Below are positions 22,235 through 30,478 of a DNA stretch of 40,790 bases, piece by piece. The notes beneath the pieces are model-generated. The model did no database searches, had not been told where the DNA came from, and worked only from the letters and a program-made list of their open reading frames with translations. The translations under genes and the position numbers were made by a program. The stretch comes from an uncultured Actinomyces sp. (GTDB taxonomy: Bacteria > Actinomycetota > Actinomycetes > Actinomycetales > Actinomycetaceae). The DNA is taken from contig CALEXZ010000173.1 of NCBI GenBank assembly GCA_937926195.1, positions 1 to 40,790 on the forward strand. Direction: 5' to 3'. Each line of letters begins with the position of its first letter. Position 1 is the stretch's first letter.

Positions 22235-24834
22235 GCCCCTCCACCATCCCGGTCGACAGGATCCGTCTGAGCGGCCTGTCTGCTCGCGGCTACCACGGCG
22301 TTCTTCAGTCTGAGCGCGAGGAAGGCCAGCTCTTCATCGCCGACGTCGTCCTCGGCCTGGGCGTGCGCGGCACCGCCATCGCCGCCGTCACCGACTCCAT
22401 CGACGACGCCATCGACTACGCGTCGGTGGCGGCCGCCGTCGTCGGTGTCATCGAGGGCGAGCCCGTCAACCTCATCGAGACGCTCGCCTCCCGGGTCGCC
22501 GACGTCGTCCTCGGCTTCGGGCGCGTGCACGACGTCGAGGTCACGATCCACAAGCCCCAGGCACCCGTTCCCGTGGCCTTCGACGACGTGTCCGTCACGA
22601 TCGTGCGCACGATGGAGGACATCGTCGGCACGCTCGCCGGGGTCACCGACAGGTCGTCGAGGTCCCGCTCGCGCTCGCGGTCCCAGGCCGCTGCCCAGGA
22701 GGCCCCGGCGGCTGCGCCCGCCGCACCGGCGGAGCCCCCGGTCGTCGCGGAGGAGACCGCAGTGCCCGCCGCGGCGCAGAGCGCCCCGGAGCCGCCGCGT
22801 TCCAGGCGTGAGGCCTCCGCCCGTGGCTCCAGGGAGCCGATGCTGTGGGCCAGGTCCCGGACGGCCCCCTCCGCCGACCCCGCCGCGTCCTCGGCGCACA
22901 GCGCCGACTCCGGTGCGTCGGCCGCCGGTGCCGCCGAGCGCAGCCTGTGGCCCGCCCCGGTTGTCGCTTCCGCCCCGGCTGTCGATTCCGCCCCGGCTGT
23001 CGCTTCTGCCCCGGCCGCTGCCGCTGAGGACGCCGGGGCTGCTCGGTCCGCCGAGGCGGGGGCCGCGGAGGCCTCGGGACTCGCGCCCGGCTTCTCCGCG
23101 GCGGGGCTCGCCGGGGCCGCCGGTCTCGCTGCTCACGCCCTGGGTGCCGAGTCCGCCGAGCACGTCGACGAGCCCTACGCCGCGCTGAGCACCGAGGCGA
23201 GCGCTCCCTCCCGGTGGGCCGAGGATCCCGCCCCCGTGACGCAGTCGCCGGCCCGGTCGGAGGGCCAGCCCCGGCGTCCCTCCCACCGCGCCGAACCGGT
23301 GGAGGAGCTTTCCTTCCAGGCCGAGCAGTACGAGCAGCCGCGCTATGAGGCTGGGTCTCCGGCGCAGGCGGTGGAGCCGCCTGTGGAGCCGCCCGCGTTC
23401 CAGGCTGAGCAGTACGAGCAGCCGCGCTATGAGGCTGGGTCTCCGGCGCAGGCGGTGGAGCCGCCTGTGGAGGCGCCCGCGTTCCAGGCTGAGCAGTACG
23501 AGCAGCCGGCCAACCTGTCGGCTCCCGAGGCGGTGGCGATCGACCAGTCCGTCCAGCAGCCCTCGCCGCTGCCGGGTGAGCCGCCGTCGGGACCGGGCAT
23601 CGTGCGACCGACGGTCCCCACCATGGGGCTTGTGCCGCCGAGGCTCGAGATGGGACAGCCGGTCGCCCACGCTGGCGTGCCCTCAGCCCCGTCGGCCGGC
23701 CAGCCTTTCGGTCAGCCGGGTGCGCCGTCGGCTTCGTCGGCTGGGCAGCCTTTCGGTCAGCCGGGTGCGCCGTCGGCCCCGTCGGCCGGCCAGCCTTTCG
23801 GTCAGCCGGGTGTGCCCTCGGCCCCGTCGGCCGGCCAGCCTTTCGGTCAGCCGGGTGTGCCCTCGGCCCCGTCGGCCGGCCAGCCCTTCGGACAGCCCGC
23901 TCAGCCCTTTGCCCAGCCCATGGGGCAGGCCGTCGACCAGTCGGCCGCCCCGATGGTCAACGAGCCCCCCACCGCCGTCGGCCCCCTGCCCGGGATGCCC
24001 GTTGCACCGGCCGTTCACGTCAACCCGCTCGACCAGCAGCCCGCTTACGCGGCCCAGGTCGTCCTTGCCCTCGGCGCCAATGTCGGCAAGGTCGTTCCCG
24101 CCCTGCGCGCCGCGGTCCACTCGCTGACCTCGACCGAGGGCCTGACGGTCACCGCCGTCGCCCCGCTGGCCCGCACCGCGGCGGTCACCCACCCCGGAGC
24201 CGAGCCCCAGCCCGACTACCTCAACACGGTCGTGCTTGCCACCACCACGATGAGCCCGCGTCAGCTTCTCTCCGTCTGCCAGGGCATTGAGAGCGCCGCC
24301 GGACGCGTGCGCTCCGAGTCCTGGGGGCCGCGCACCCTCGACATCGACATCATCTCCTTCGAGGGCGTCAACTCCGGGGACCCGATTCTCACGCTGCCTC
24401 ACCCGCGGGCCGCCGAACGAGCCTTCGTCCTTGTTCCGTGGTCCACCGCCGACCCCTTCGCCGAGCTGGGTGGCCGCAGCGTCGCCGCCCTGGCGGAGGT
24501 CGCTCAGGACCGTGGCGGCATCCGCTGGCTCGCCCTTGACTGGCTGGAGTCCGACCGCCTCCCGGCCCTGCCGACCGGCCAGTACGTCGCCCCTCCGGAG
24601 GAGGGCTCCGCGTCCTCCGCCCCGGTGGTGTCTTCTCCGTCGCACGCCCCGGTGGCATCCTCGCCCGCGCCGATGGTGCCCTCTCCGGCTCCTGCTCCGG
24701 TGGCGCCGTCACCGGTCTCTGCTCCGATGGTCCCGTCACCGTCACCCGCACCCGGGGCCTCGTCACCCCAGCCTGATGGCCAGTGGGGCTCCCCGATGGG
24801 CTGGAACGACGTCATCGGCGGGGACCGCTCTTGA
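22231..24834 (+). CDS. folB-folK: fused dihydroneopterin aldolase / HPPK with long repeat-rich linker
   Basis: One 867-residue chain carries two consecutive folate enzymes. Residues 1-130 are FolB (LSGLSARGYHGVLQSEREEG, then INLIETLA-like VNLIETLASRVAD and VTIHKPQAPV). Residues about 608-765 are FolK (VVLALGANVG, PDYLNTVVLA, WGPRTLDIDII, LPHPRAAERAFVLVPW), which adds pyrophosphate to the pterin. Between them lie about 480 residues of low-complexity Ala/Pro/Ser/Gln sequence with two tandem repeat families, and a further Pro/Ser tail follows FolK. FolB-FolK fusions are known, but the linker here is far longer than either enzyme. The ends overlap folP (ATGA) and the DUF3180 gene (TGATG), so the whole frame is clearly translated. 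The linker may tether or space the enzymes; its function is unknown. Confidence 0.93.
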   Translation: MSPSTIPVDRIRLSGLSARGYHGVLQSEREEGQLFIADVVLGLGVRGTAIAAVTDSIDDAIDYASVAAAVVGVIEGEPVNLIETLASRVADVVLGFGRVHDVEVTIHKPQAPVPVAFDDVSVTIVRTMEDIVGTLAGVTDRSSRSRSRSRSQAAAQEAPAAAPAAPAEPPVVAEETAVPAAAQSAPEPPRSRREASARGSREPMLWARSRTAPSADPAASSAHSADSGASAAGAAERSLWPAPVVASAPAVDSAPAVASAPAAAAEDAGAARSAEAGAAEASGLAPGFSAAGLAGAAGLAAHALGAESAEHVDEPYAALSTEASAPSRWAEDPAPVTQSPARSEGQPRRPSHRAEPVEELSFQAEQYEQPRYEAGSPAQAVEPPVEPPAFQAEQYEQPRYEAGSPAQAVEPPVEAPAFQAEQYEQPANLSAPEAVAIDQSVQQPSPLPGEPPSGPGIVRPTVPTMGLVPPRLEMGQPVAHAGVPSAPSAGQPFGQPGAPSASSAGQPFGQPGAPSAPSAGQPFGQPGVPSAPSAGQPFGQPGVPSAPSAGQPFGQPAQPFAQPMGQAVDQSAAPMVNEPPTAVGPLPGMPVAPAVHVNPLDQQPAYAAQVVLALGANVGKVVPALRAAVHSLTSTEGLTVTAVAPLARTAAVTHPGAEPQPDYLNTVVLATTTMSPRQLLSVCQGIESAAGRVRSESWGPRTLDIDIISFEGVNSGDPILTLPHPRAAERAFVLVPWSTADPFAELGGRSVAALAEVAQDRGGIRWLALDWLESDRLPALPTGQYVAPPEEGSASSAPVVSSPSHAPVASSPAPMVPSPAPAPVAPSPVSAPMVPSPSPAPGASSPQPDGQWGSPMGWNDVIGGDRS
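23314..23508 (+). repeat. 84-bp (28-aa) tandem repeat in the folB-folK linker
   Basis: Copies start at 23314, 23398 and 23482 (the last cut after 27 bases). The unit reads FQAEQYEQPRYEAGS, then PAQAVEPPVEPPA. The two full copies are nearly identical at DNA level, pointing to recent expansion. Confidence 0.9.
23677..23901 (+). repeat. 45-bp (15-aa) tandem repeat, five copies, in the folB-folK linker
   Basis: Five in-frame units of VPSAPSAGQPFGQPG begin at 23677, 23722, 23767, 23812 and 23857. Variation is limited to V/A at the first position, P/S at the fifth, and the end of the last unit. Copy number is likely to vary between strains. Confidence 0.92.
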
Positions 24835-25325
24835 TGCGACGCACGCGCTGGAGCAGCCTCCTCGCGTGCTACGCCGTCACCGCGGTCCTGGCCTGGACGG
24901 TGCTCGACCTGGTGCTCAGGCGCCGGGGCTGGACCCCCGTGCTCACAGCCTGGACCGCCGCCGTCGCCCTGCTCCTGGGCGCCGTCGTCCTCATGTGCGG
25001 TCTGGCCGTCAGGCGGTTGCGCTCGCGTCAGCGCACCTGGATCACGCCCGCGGGCGCGGCCGTCACGGCGGCCGCCGCGCAGGCGTCCAGCGTCGTCGGG
25101 GTCATCCTCGGCGGCGCCTACACCGGCCAGCTCGTCCTCGCCCTGGTGGGGCGCGGCTCGCCCGCCATGACCACCGCCGCCTGGACCTCCGGCACGTGCC
25201 TGCTGGCCTGTGCCGCGTGGGCCGGCGTCGGGCTGCTCGTTGAGCACTGGTGCGCCATTGACCTCACCGACGACGACGGCGACGACCCCGCACGCAGCGT
25301 CCCCCAGGACGGTGCCCCCGCCTGA
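24834..25325 (+). CDS. DUF3180 family membrane protein
   Basis: The 163-residue protein has four predicted membrane helices (about 8-27, 34-54, 70-95 and 112-133) with an Arg-rich loop (RRLRSRQR) after the second and an acidic cytoplasmic tail. DUF3180 proteins are found right after folK in many actinobacteria and have no known function. Length and context fit. The ATG overlaps the folB-folK stop (TGATG), so it is translationally coupled. No catalytic motif is visible. Confidence 0.8.
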   Translation: MRRTRWSSLLACYAVTAVLAWTVLDLVLRRRGWTPVLTAWTAAVALLLGAVVLMCGLAVRRLRSRQRTWITPAGAAVTAAAAQASSVVGVILGGAYTGQLVLALVGRGSPAMTTAAWTSGTCLLACAAWAGVGLLVEHWCAIDLTDDDGDDPARSVPQDGAPA

Positions 25326-25390
25326 GCCGGAGGCCCACCCGGTGCTCTCGTACGGGGCTGTGTCTCCCTCTTGCGGAGGATCCGTTCCCT

Positions 25391-25414
25391 CCCGACCTGT
25401 GACACAGTGTCGGG
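25391..25414. promoter_or_regulatory. near-perfect palindrome before the first PH-domain gene
   Basis: CCCGAC and CTGTG pair with CACAG and GTCGGG around one central A, with a single extra T in the 3' arm. It lies 27 bases before the ATG at 25441, which has its own AGGAG. It may be an operator or a hairpin that separates the DUF3180 and PH-domain transcripts. Confidence 0.4.
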
Positions 25415-25440
25415 CGCACGCATCCAACCAGGAGCCCCGT

Positions 25441-25944
25441 ATGAGCACCCCCGCCCCCTCGACCGTCAACCCCTTCGCGCCCGAGGGTGTTGAGTTCCGG
25501 CCGGTCTCCGCCCGTCTGGCCACCGCCCGGCTCATCGTCAGCATGCCGGTCAACGCCCTGCTCGCCATCGGGCTCGCCGTCGCCGCCGTCCTCCACAGCC
25601 CCTGGTGGTGGCTGGGGGTCGCCGCTGTCCTCGCCCTGAGCGCGTGGGAGCTGTGGCTCGTCCCCCGACAGGTCCGTGCCATGGGCTACGCCCTGGGTGA
25701 GGACCACCTGCTGTGGCGCAAGGGCATCATGTTCCGCGAGATGAACGTCATCCCCTACGGGCGCATGCAGTTCGTCGACACCTCACAGGGGCCGCTCGCC
25801 CGGCACTTCGGCATGGCAGAGGTCAAGCTCCACACCGCGGCCGCCAGCACGGACGCCACCATCAACGGCCTGCCGACCGCCGAGGCCGAGCACCTGCGCC
25901 GGATCCTCTCCGAGCGCGGCGAGCAGAGGATGGCCGGTCTGTGA
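25441..25944 (+). CDS. PH-domain (bPH2/DUF304) membrane protein, YdbS-like
   Basis: The 167-residue protein has two membrane helices (about 31-50 and 55-74) followed by a bacterial PH domain with the family pattern VIPYGRMQFVDTSQGPLARHFGMAEVKLHTA-like segment at about 101-132. YdbS-type proteins pair with a larger YdbT-type protein of the same family. In Bacillus the YdbST pair has been linked to resistance against amyloliquecidin; the role here is open. The start has AGGAG six bases upstream. The stop overlaps the next gene (GTGA), so the two are made together. Confidence 0.85.
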   Translation: MSTPAPSTVNPFAPEGVEFRPVSARLATARLIVSMPVNALLAIGLAVAAVLHSPWWWLGVAAVLALSAWELWLVPRQVRAMGYALGEDHLLWRKGIMFREMNVIPYGRMQFVDTSQGPLARHFGMAEVKLHTAAASTDATINGLPTAEAEHLRRILSERGEQRMAGL

Positions 25945-27725
25945 ACACCACCGAGGCCGGGACCGACCGCCACATCAGCCTGCCTGCCGACGTCCAGTGG
26001 CAGCGCGTGCACCCCGTCACCCCGCTGCTGGAGGGGTGGAAGATCATCACCGCCATCCTGGTCTTCGCCACGGTACGCAACAGCGACGCGCTCTTCGACC
26101 TCATCGAGGCCGTGCGCGAGGGGGGACTGACCTTCGCCCACGACCTCATCCTCTGGGGCGTGGGCGGCGTGCTCGCTCTCCTGCTCCTCATCGGCGCCTA
26201 CCTCGTCCTCGCCTGGCGCGCCAAGACCTTCGCCATCGACCGCGACGGCGTCTACCTGCGCACCGGAATCCTGGCCAAGCAGCTGCGGACCGCCCGGCTG
26301 CCCCGCATCCAGGCCGTCGACGTCGTCCACCCCCTCATCGGGCGGATGCTCGGGCTGGGGCAGCTGACCGTCGAGGTCGCAGGCGGAACCGACTCGCGTG
26401 TGGTCATCGGTTACCTGCGCACCGGCGAGCTCCTGGTCCTGCGAGACCGGATCCTCGATCTGGCCGCCGGAGCGCGCACCACCGCCGGTGTCGGTGTCGG
26501 CGTCGCGGCACAGGGCGCGGTCCCCGGGACGGAGAGCGGCCCCACCCAGGAGGCCGCCGCACCGGCCCACCCCGAGCACGGATCTCCCGTGCACGGCACG
26601 CCAGCGGGCAGCGCAGCCGTGGACGGGGCCCGCGTGACGCGCTCCGGCTCCGGCTCCCTGCTGGACCTGGACGCTTCTGCGCCCCTGCCGACCGGGAGAC
26701 TGAGCGGGGAGGAGAACGTCGGCGCGCTCTACACCGTCGAGACCAGCACCCTCATCGGCTCGATCCTCCGTTCCTGGGCGCTCATCCTCTCCGTCGTCTC
26801 AGCGGTCGGCGTGGCTGGCATCCTCATGGCGATCCCCCTCGTCTTCCACGAGCCCATCTTCGAGCAGAGCAAGGGCTTCATGCAGTCCCTCAGCGCGCTG
26901 CTGGCCATGTTCGCCGCTCCCTTCGCCCTACTGTCCTACGTGTGGAGCCGCTTCTCCAACGGATGGGGCTTCCGCGCCGCCGCCACCCCGGCCGGTATCC
27001 GCCTGCGCTTCGGCCTGACCTCCGACACCTCGACGACGCTGCCTCCCGGGCGCGTCCACGCCGTCGGCCTGGGGCAGGAGCTGCTGTGGCGGGGCAAGGA
27101 CTGGTGGCGCGTGTCCGCGACGGTGGCCGGTCGCGAGACCGTCGACAACAGCTCCTCCGGCTCCGTCGAGACGACCGGGACGAACATCCTGCTTCCCGCG
27201 GGCGACCGTGACACGGCGCTGCGCGCGCTGTGGCTCGTCACCCCGGACCTGGGGGTGAGCGACCCCGACGCACTGCTTGAGGCCGCCCTGACCGGCCAGG
27301 ACGATGATGGCGTGGGAGACCCCGACGCCCCCGTCGGCTCGGCCGAGCGCGGCTTCGTGAGGGTGCCGCGCCGAGCGCGCATCTTCGACTGGATCAGCTG
27401 GCGCAGGCAGGCCGTGGCCCTGACAGACACCTGCGTCATCCTCAGGCTGGGCCGGTGGCACCGCCGCGTGAGCGTCATCCCCTACGAGCGCATCCAGTCC
27501 GTCCACGTGGCCCAGGGGCCCCTGGCTCGGCGCCGCAACCTGGCTGCGCTGCGCCTGGACCTCGTGCAGATGGGGACGGCAGTCTCCGCCGTCTCCAACC
27601 TTGATGCCGCCGACGCGGGACAGCTCGCGCAGGTCATCGCACAGCGCGCCCTGCGGCGGCGTCGTGCGGAGGACCTCGACCGCTGGCTCGCCCGCGCCCT
27701 CGCCGCTCGAGAGCCGCAGGAGTGA
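25941..27725 (+). CDS. PH-domain (bPH2/DUF304) membrane protein, YdbT-like
   Basis: This 594-residue partner of the preceding gene has two or more PH-like repeats. The first contains LRTARLPRIQAVDVVHPLIGR and the last SVIPYERIQSVHVAQGPLAR, the same signature as in the small protein. Membrane helices lie near 35-55, 75-97, 275-300 and 320-345. Between about 190 and 245 is a low-complexity Ala/Pro/Gly segment. The GTG at 25941 is chosen because it overlaps the preceding stop. The pair forms a conserved actinobacterial unit between the folate and pantothenate genes; its biochemical function is unknown. Confidence 0.85.
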   Translation: MNTTEAGTDRHISLPADVQWQRVHPVTPLLEGWKIITAILVFATVRNSDALFDLIEAVREGGLTFAHDLILWGVGGVLALLLLIGAYLVLAWRAKTFAIDRDGVYLRTGILAKQLRTARLPRIQAVDVVHPLIGRMLGLGQLTVEVAGGTDSRVVIGYLRTGELLVLRDRILDLAAGARTTAGVGVGVAAQGAVPGTESGPTQEAAAPAHPEHGSPVHGTPAGSAAVDGARVTRSGSGSLLDLDASAPLPTGRLSGEENVGALYTVETSTLIGSILRSWALILSVVSAVGVAGILMAIPLVFHEPIFEQSKGFMQSLSALLAMFAAPFALLSYVWSRFSNGWGFRAAATPAGIRLRFGLTSDTSTTLPPGRVHAVGLGQELLWRGKDWWRVSATVAGRETVDNSSSGSVETTGTNILLPAGDRDTALRALWLVTPDLGVSDPDALLEAALTGQDDDGVGDPDAPVGSAERGFVRVPRRARIFDWISWRRQAVALTDTCVILRLGRWHRRVSVIPYERIQSVHVAQGPLARRRNLAALRLDLVQMGTAVSAVSNLDAADAGQLAQVIAQRALRRRRAEDLDRWLARALAAREPQE

Positions 27726-27779
27726 GGGCCGGGGCCGGGGGCGGGGTCGACGGCCACAGGGCGTGAGAGCATCGGTGCC

Positions 27780-28724
27780 GTGAGCACCTTCGACGCCCCC
27801 ACCCCGGGCGCAGCACGGCCCGGACGCCTCGGCGTGGGCATCATCTCGGCCGGCCGCGTGGGCGCTGTCCTCGGCTCCGCCCTGCGCGCCGTCGACCACC
27901 AGGTCGTCGGCGTCCACGCCGTCAGCGAGGCCTCGCGTGAACGTGCCGAGATGCTCCTGCCGGGCGTTCCCGTCCTGGAGATCGAGGAGATCGTGCGGCG
28001 GGCCGAGCTCGTCGTGCTGGCTGTGCCTGATGACGCCATCGCCACCCTCGTCCAGGGGCTCGCCGACCTCGGTGCCTGGCAGATGGGCCAGATCGTCGTC
28101 CACACGAGCGGCGCCCACGGCATCAGCGTGCTCGCGCCCGCCCAGGCTGCAGGCGCCATCCCCATCGCCTTGCACCCCGCGATGACCTTCTCCGGGTGGT
28201 CCACCGACCTCGCCCGCCTCACCGGCTGCCCCATGGCGGTCACCGCACCCGCTGCCTTCCTGCCGGTCGGCCAGGCACTGGCCGTCGAGCTCGGGGGTGA
28301 GCCCTTCGTCCTCGACGAGGAGGCCCGCCCCGCCTACCATGCGGCCCTCGCCCACGGCGCCAACCACCTCGTCACCCTCGTCGACCAGGCCGTGCGCGCC
28401 CTGGCCGCCGGCGGCGTCGCCGACCCCGAGGCCACCCTCCGGCCGCTGCTGACCACCGCCCTCGACCGGGCCCTGCACGAGGGCGCCGAGCACGCCCTCA
28501 CCGGCCCTGTCGCCCGCGGTGACGCCGGGACCCTCTCCCGCCACCTCGCGGCCCTGGCCGCGCTGCGCGACGAGGAGGGGCGGGCGCTGACCGAGGTCGT
28601 CGACACCTACCGGGCACTGGCTCGGGCCACCCTCCAGCGCCGCCTCGACACCGGGCACCTCAGCCAGGAGCAGGCCGCCCGGCTGACAGCGGCCCTGGAC
28701 GGCTCCGACGGGGGAGCGGACTAG
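27780..28724 (+). CDS. Rossmann/DUF2520 protein, putative ketopantoate reductase
   Basis: The 314-residue protein has an N-terminal NAD(P)-type Rossmann fold (LGVGIISAGRVGAVLGSAL at about 17-35, then AVPDDAI) and a C-terminal helical DUF2520 domain (YHAALAHGANHLVTL). Proteins of this kind often lie directly before panC in actinobacteria, and some related proteins replace PanE in reducing 2-dehydropantoate. That assignment here rests on context and fold, not on catalytic residues. The GTG start has GAGCAT seven bases upstream, resembling the leaderless promoters nearby. Its TAG stop overlaps the -10 box of panC. Confidence 0.75.
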   Translation: MSTFDAPTPGAARPGRLGVGIISAGRVGAVLGSALRAVDHQVVGVHAVSEASRERAEMLLPGVPVLEIEEIVRRAELVVLAVPDDAIATLVQGLADLGAWQMGQIVVHTSGAHGISVLAPAQAAGAIPIALHPAMTFSGWSTDLARLTGCPMAVTAPAAFLPVGQALAVELGGEPFVLDEEARPAYHAALAHGANHLVTLVDQAVRALAAGGVADPEATLRPLLTTALDRALHEGAEHALTGPVARGDAGTLSRHLAALAALRDEEGRALTEVVDTYRALARATLQRRLDTGHLSQEQAARLTAALDGSDGGAD

Positions 28725-28727
28725 CCT
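28722..28727 (+). promoter_or_regulatory. -10 box of panC, overlapping the upstream stop codon
   Basis: TAGCCT begins with the TAG stop of the DUF2520 gene and stands six bases before the panC ATG. The spacing fits a leaderless panC transcript. There is no ribosome binding site. Confidence 0.45.
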
Positions 28728-28733
28728 GAGACC

Positions 28734-29684
28734 ATGACCCGCGCCCTCCGCCGCTCCGTCCCTGTGCTCGCCCGCACCCGCGAGGAGCTGGCCGCCGCAC
28801 TCGACCGCGACACCGCTCCCCGCGCGGTCGTCATGACGATGGGAGCCCTCCACCAGGGCCACTTCGACCTCGTTGCCGAGGCGGCACGCCGCGTGGGGAC
28901 CGACGGCACCGTCGTCGTCACCATCTTCGTCAACCCCCTCCAGTTCGCCGCCGGGGAGGACCTCGACACCTACCCGCGCACCCTGGAAGCCGATGTCGCA
29001 GGCATCGATGCCACCCTCAGTGGCCAGGACGGGGGCCCGGCGGTCGGCAGGCTCGTCGTCTTCGCCCCCACCCCCGAGGTCATCTACCCCGCGGGCGAGC
29101 CCTCGGTCCGTCTCGACCCGGGGCCCGTGGCCACCGTCCTTGAGGGACGCACGAGGCCCACGCACTTCGCCGGCGTCCTGCAGGTGGTTCTCACGCTCAT
29201 GCACCTGACCCAGCCGCGCTGGGCCCTGTTCGGACGCAAGGACGCCCAGCAGCTCGCCGTCGTGACCTCGATGGTGCGAGACCTCGCCGTCCCTGTGGAG
29301 ATCGTGCCCGTCGACATCCGCCGCGAGGAGGACGGGCTCGCCATGAGCTCGCGCAACAGCTACCTCAGCGCCGAGCAGCGTCAGCAGGCCCTGGCCCTGT
29401 CCCGCGCGCTCGAGGCCGGCCGCCGGGCCGCCGCCGCGGGCGCGGACGCCGCCGGTGTGCGCCGCGTCGCACATGACGTCCTGGAGACCGCCCCCGGTGT
29501 CGAGATCGACTACGTGGCCGTCGTTGACCCGGTGACCTTCACCGAGCGCGCCGGGGCCGGGCTGGGACTGGCGCCGGCCGAGGGCGTGGCGCCGGTCGCG
29601 ACGCGCGGCGAGGTACTGCTGGCGCTCGCCGCACGCCTGGGCACCACCCGGCTCATCGACAACACCCTCGTCACGCTCGGCTGA
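28734..29684 (+). CDS. panC: pantothenate synthetase
   Basis: PanC condenses pantoate with beta-alanine using ATP to give vitamin B5. The 316-residue protein has the nucleotidyltransferase motifs TMGALHQGH (HxGH, about 36-44) and SSRNSYLS (KMSKS equivalent), plus FVNPLQF and GRTRPTHFAGV around the pantoate site. Length is normal to slightly long because of a Pro/Ala-rich C-terminal part. It is followed by panD, which supplies beta-alanine. Confidence 0.96.
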   Translation: MTRALRRSVPVLARTREELAAALDRDTAPRAVVMTMGALHQGHFDLVAEAARRVGTDGTVVVTIFVNPLQFAAGEDLDTYPRTLEADVAGIDATLSGQDGGPAVGRLVVFAPTPEVIYPAGEPSVRLDPGPVATVLEGRTRPTHFAGVLQVVLTLMHLTQPRWALFGRKDAQQLAVVTSMVRDLAVPVEIVPVDIRREEDGLAMSSRNSYLSAEQRQQALALSRALEAGRRAAAAGADAAGVRRVAHDVLETAPGVEIDYVAVVDPVTFTERAGAGLGLAPAEGVAPVATRGEVLLALAARLGTTRLIDNTLVTLG

Positions 29685-29726
29685 CCGGCTGGGCGGCTGA
29701 CCGGCGGGGCGGCTGACCGGCGGGGC
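29679..29726 (+). repeat. 16-bp tandem repeat across the panC stop codon
   Basis: GGCTGACCGGCKGGGC occurs three times in a row, at 29679, 29695 and 29711. The panC TGA (29682-29684) lies in the first copy. A slippage-prone block at the end of a gene, with no visible role. Confidence 0.85.
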
Positions 29727-29811
29727 GCGTGGGTGCTCGGCCGCCTACCCACCTGGCCGAGGGCTGCTGTCAGGTCGGTCACCTCGGTTTCGTCACGGCG
29801 ACCGGGGCGCA

Positions 29812-29817
29812 TAGCCT
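29812..29817 (+). promoter_or_regulatory. -10 box of panD, leaderless type
   Basis: TAGCCT stands eight bases before the ATG at 29826. TTTCGT lies 18 bases further upstream and is a possible -35. There is no ribosome binding site before the ATG. Confidence 0.45.
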
Positions 29818-29825
29818 GTGCCGCG

Positions 29826-30290
29826 ATGAGCGCCCGTACCCGGACGATGATGACGTCCAAGATCCACCGTGCCACCGTGACCCAGGCCGACCTCGACTAC
29901 GTCGGCTCCATCACCATCGACGCTGACCTGCTTGACGCCGCCGACCTGCTGGCGGGAGAGCGCGTCGACATCGCCGACTGCACGAACGGCAACCGCCTGT
30001 CCACCTACGTCATCCCCGGCGAGCGCGGACGTGGCGAGATCTGTGTCAACGGGGCCGCCGCCCACCTCGTGAGCCCCGGCGACGTCATCATCCTCATCGC
30101 CTACTCCCAGATGAGCGATGACGAGGCACGCACGTACGTCCCCCATGTCGTCTTCGTCGACGAGAAGAACCGCGTCGTTGACCTGTCCGGCGACCCCGGG
30201 CAGCTGCCCGCCGGGGGTGTGGGTGCCGATGTCGCCCGCATGCGGGGCCTGCGCTCCTCGGGCGTCCCCTTCGCCGAGGCGCGGCGCTGA
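29826..30290 (+). CDS. panD: aspartate 1-decarboxylase precursor
   Basis: PanD makes beta-alanine from aspartate for PanC. The 154-residue protein has the self-cleavage site in DYVGSITID (Gly27-Ser28), where the serine becomes the pyruvoyl group. SKIHRATVTQADL near the start and GAAAHLVSPGDVIILIAY further on are family hallmarks. It has an extra C-terminal tail of about 20 residues. ATG at 29826 follows a promoter-like box; an ATG seven codons later would give the more usual start MMTSKIHR. A strong hairpin at 30433-30473 ends the unit. Confidence 0.95.
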   Translation: MSARTRTMMTSKIHRATVTQADLDYVGSITIDADLLDAADLLAGERVDIADCTNGNRLSTYVIPGERGRGEICVNGAAAHLVSPGDVIILIAYSQMSDDEARTYVPHVVFVDEKNRVVDLSGDPGQLPAGGVGADVARMRGLRSSGVPFAEARR

Positions 30291-30432
30291 CCTGAGACCG
30301 TGGGGTGCGGGCGGGGGCTCGCCCTCAGCCGGGCTGCGGCGTGGAGAGCTCGAGCGTGCACACCCCCGGGGTGGGACGCACGCTCATGTGACTCACGGCC
30401 ACGGCAGCACAGGGTTCGTGCCGTGAGCGATC

Positions 30433-30473
30433 GGCTCCCATGTGCGTGGGCAACAGCCACGCACATGGGAGCC
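30433..30473. terminator. strong 17-bp hairpin between panD and the DUF559 gene
   Basis: GGCTCCCATGTGCGTGG (30433-30449) and its exact complement (30457-30473) flank a 7-base loop. It lies 5 bases past the minus-strand DUF559 gene and about 140 past panD, so it can stop both. It is the longest perfect stem found in the window. Confidence 0.7.
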
Positions 30474-30478
30474 TGAGG

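Noticed and set aside
26928..29474. 848-codon minus-strand frame across the PH, DUF2520 and panC genes
   Set aside because: Antisense to three recognisable coupled genes; no domain seen.
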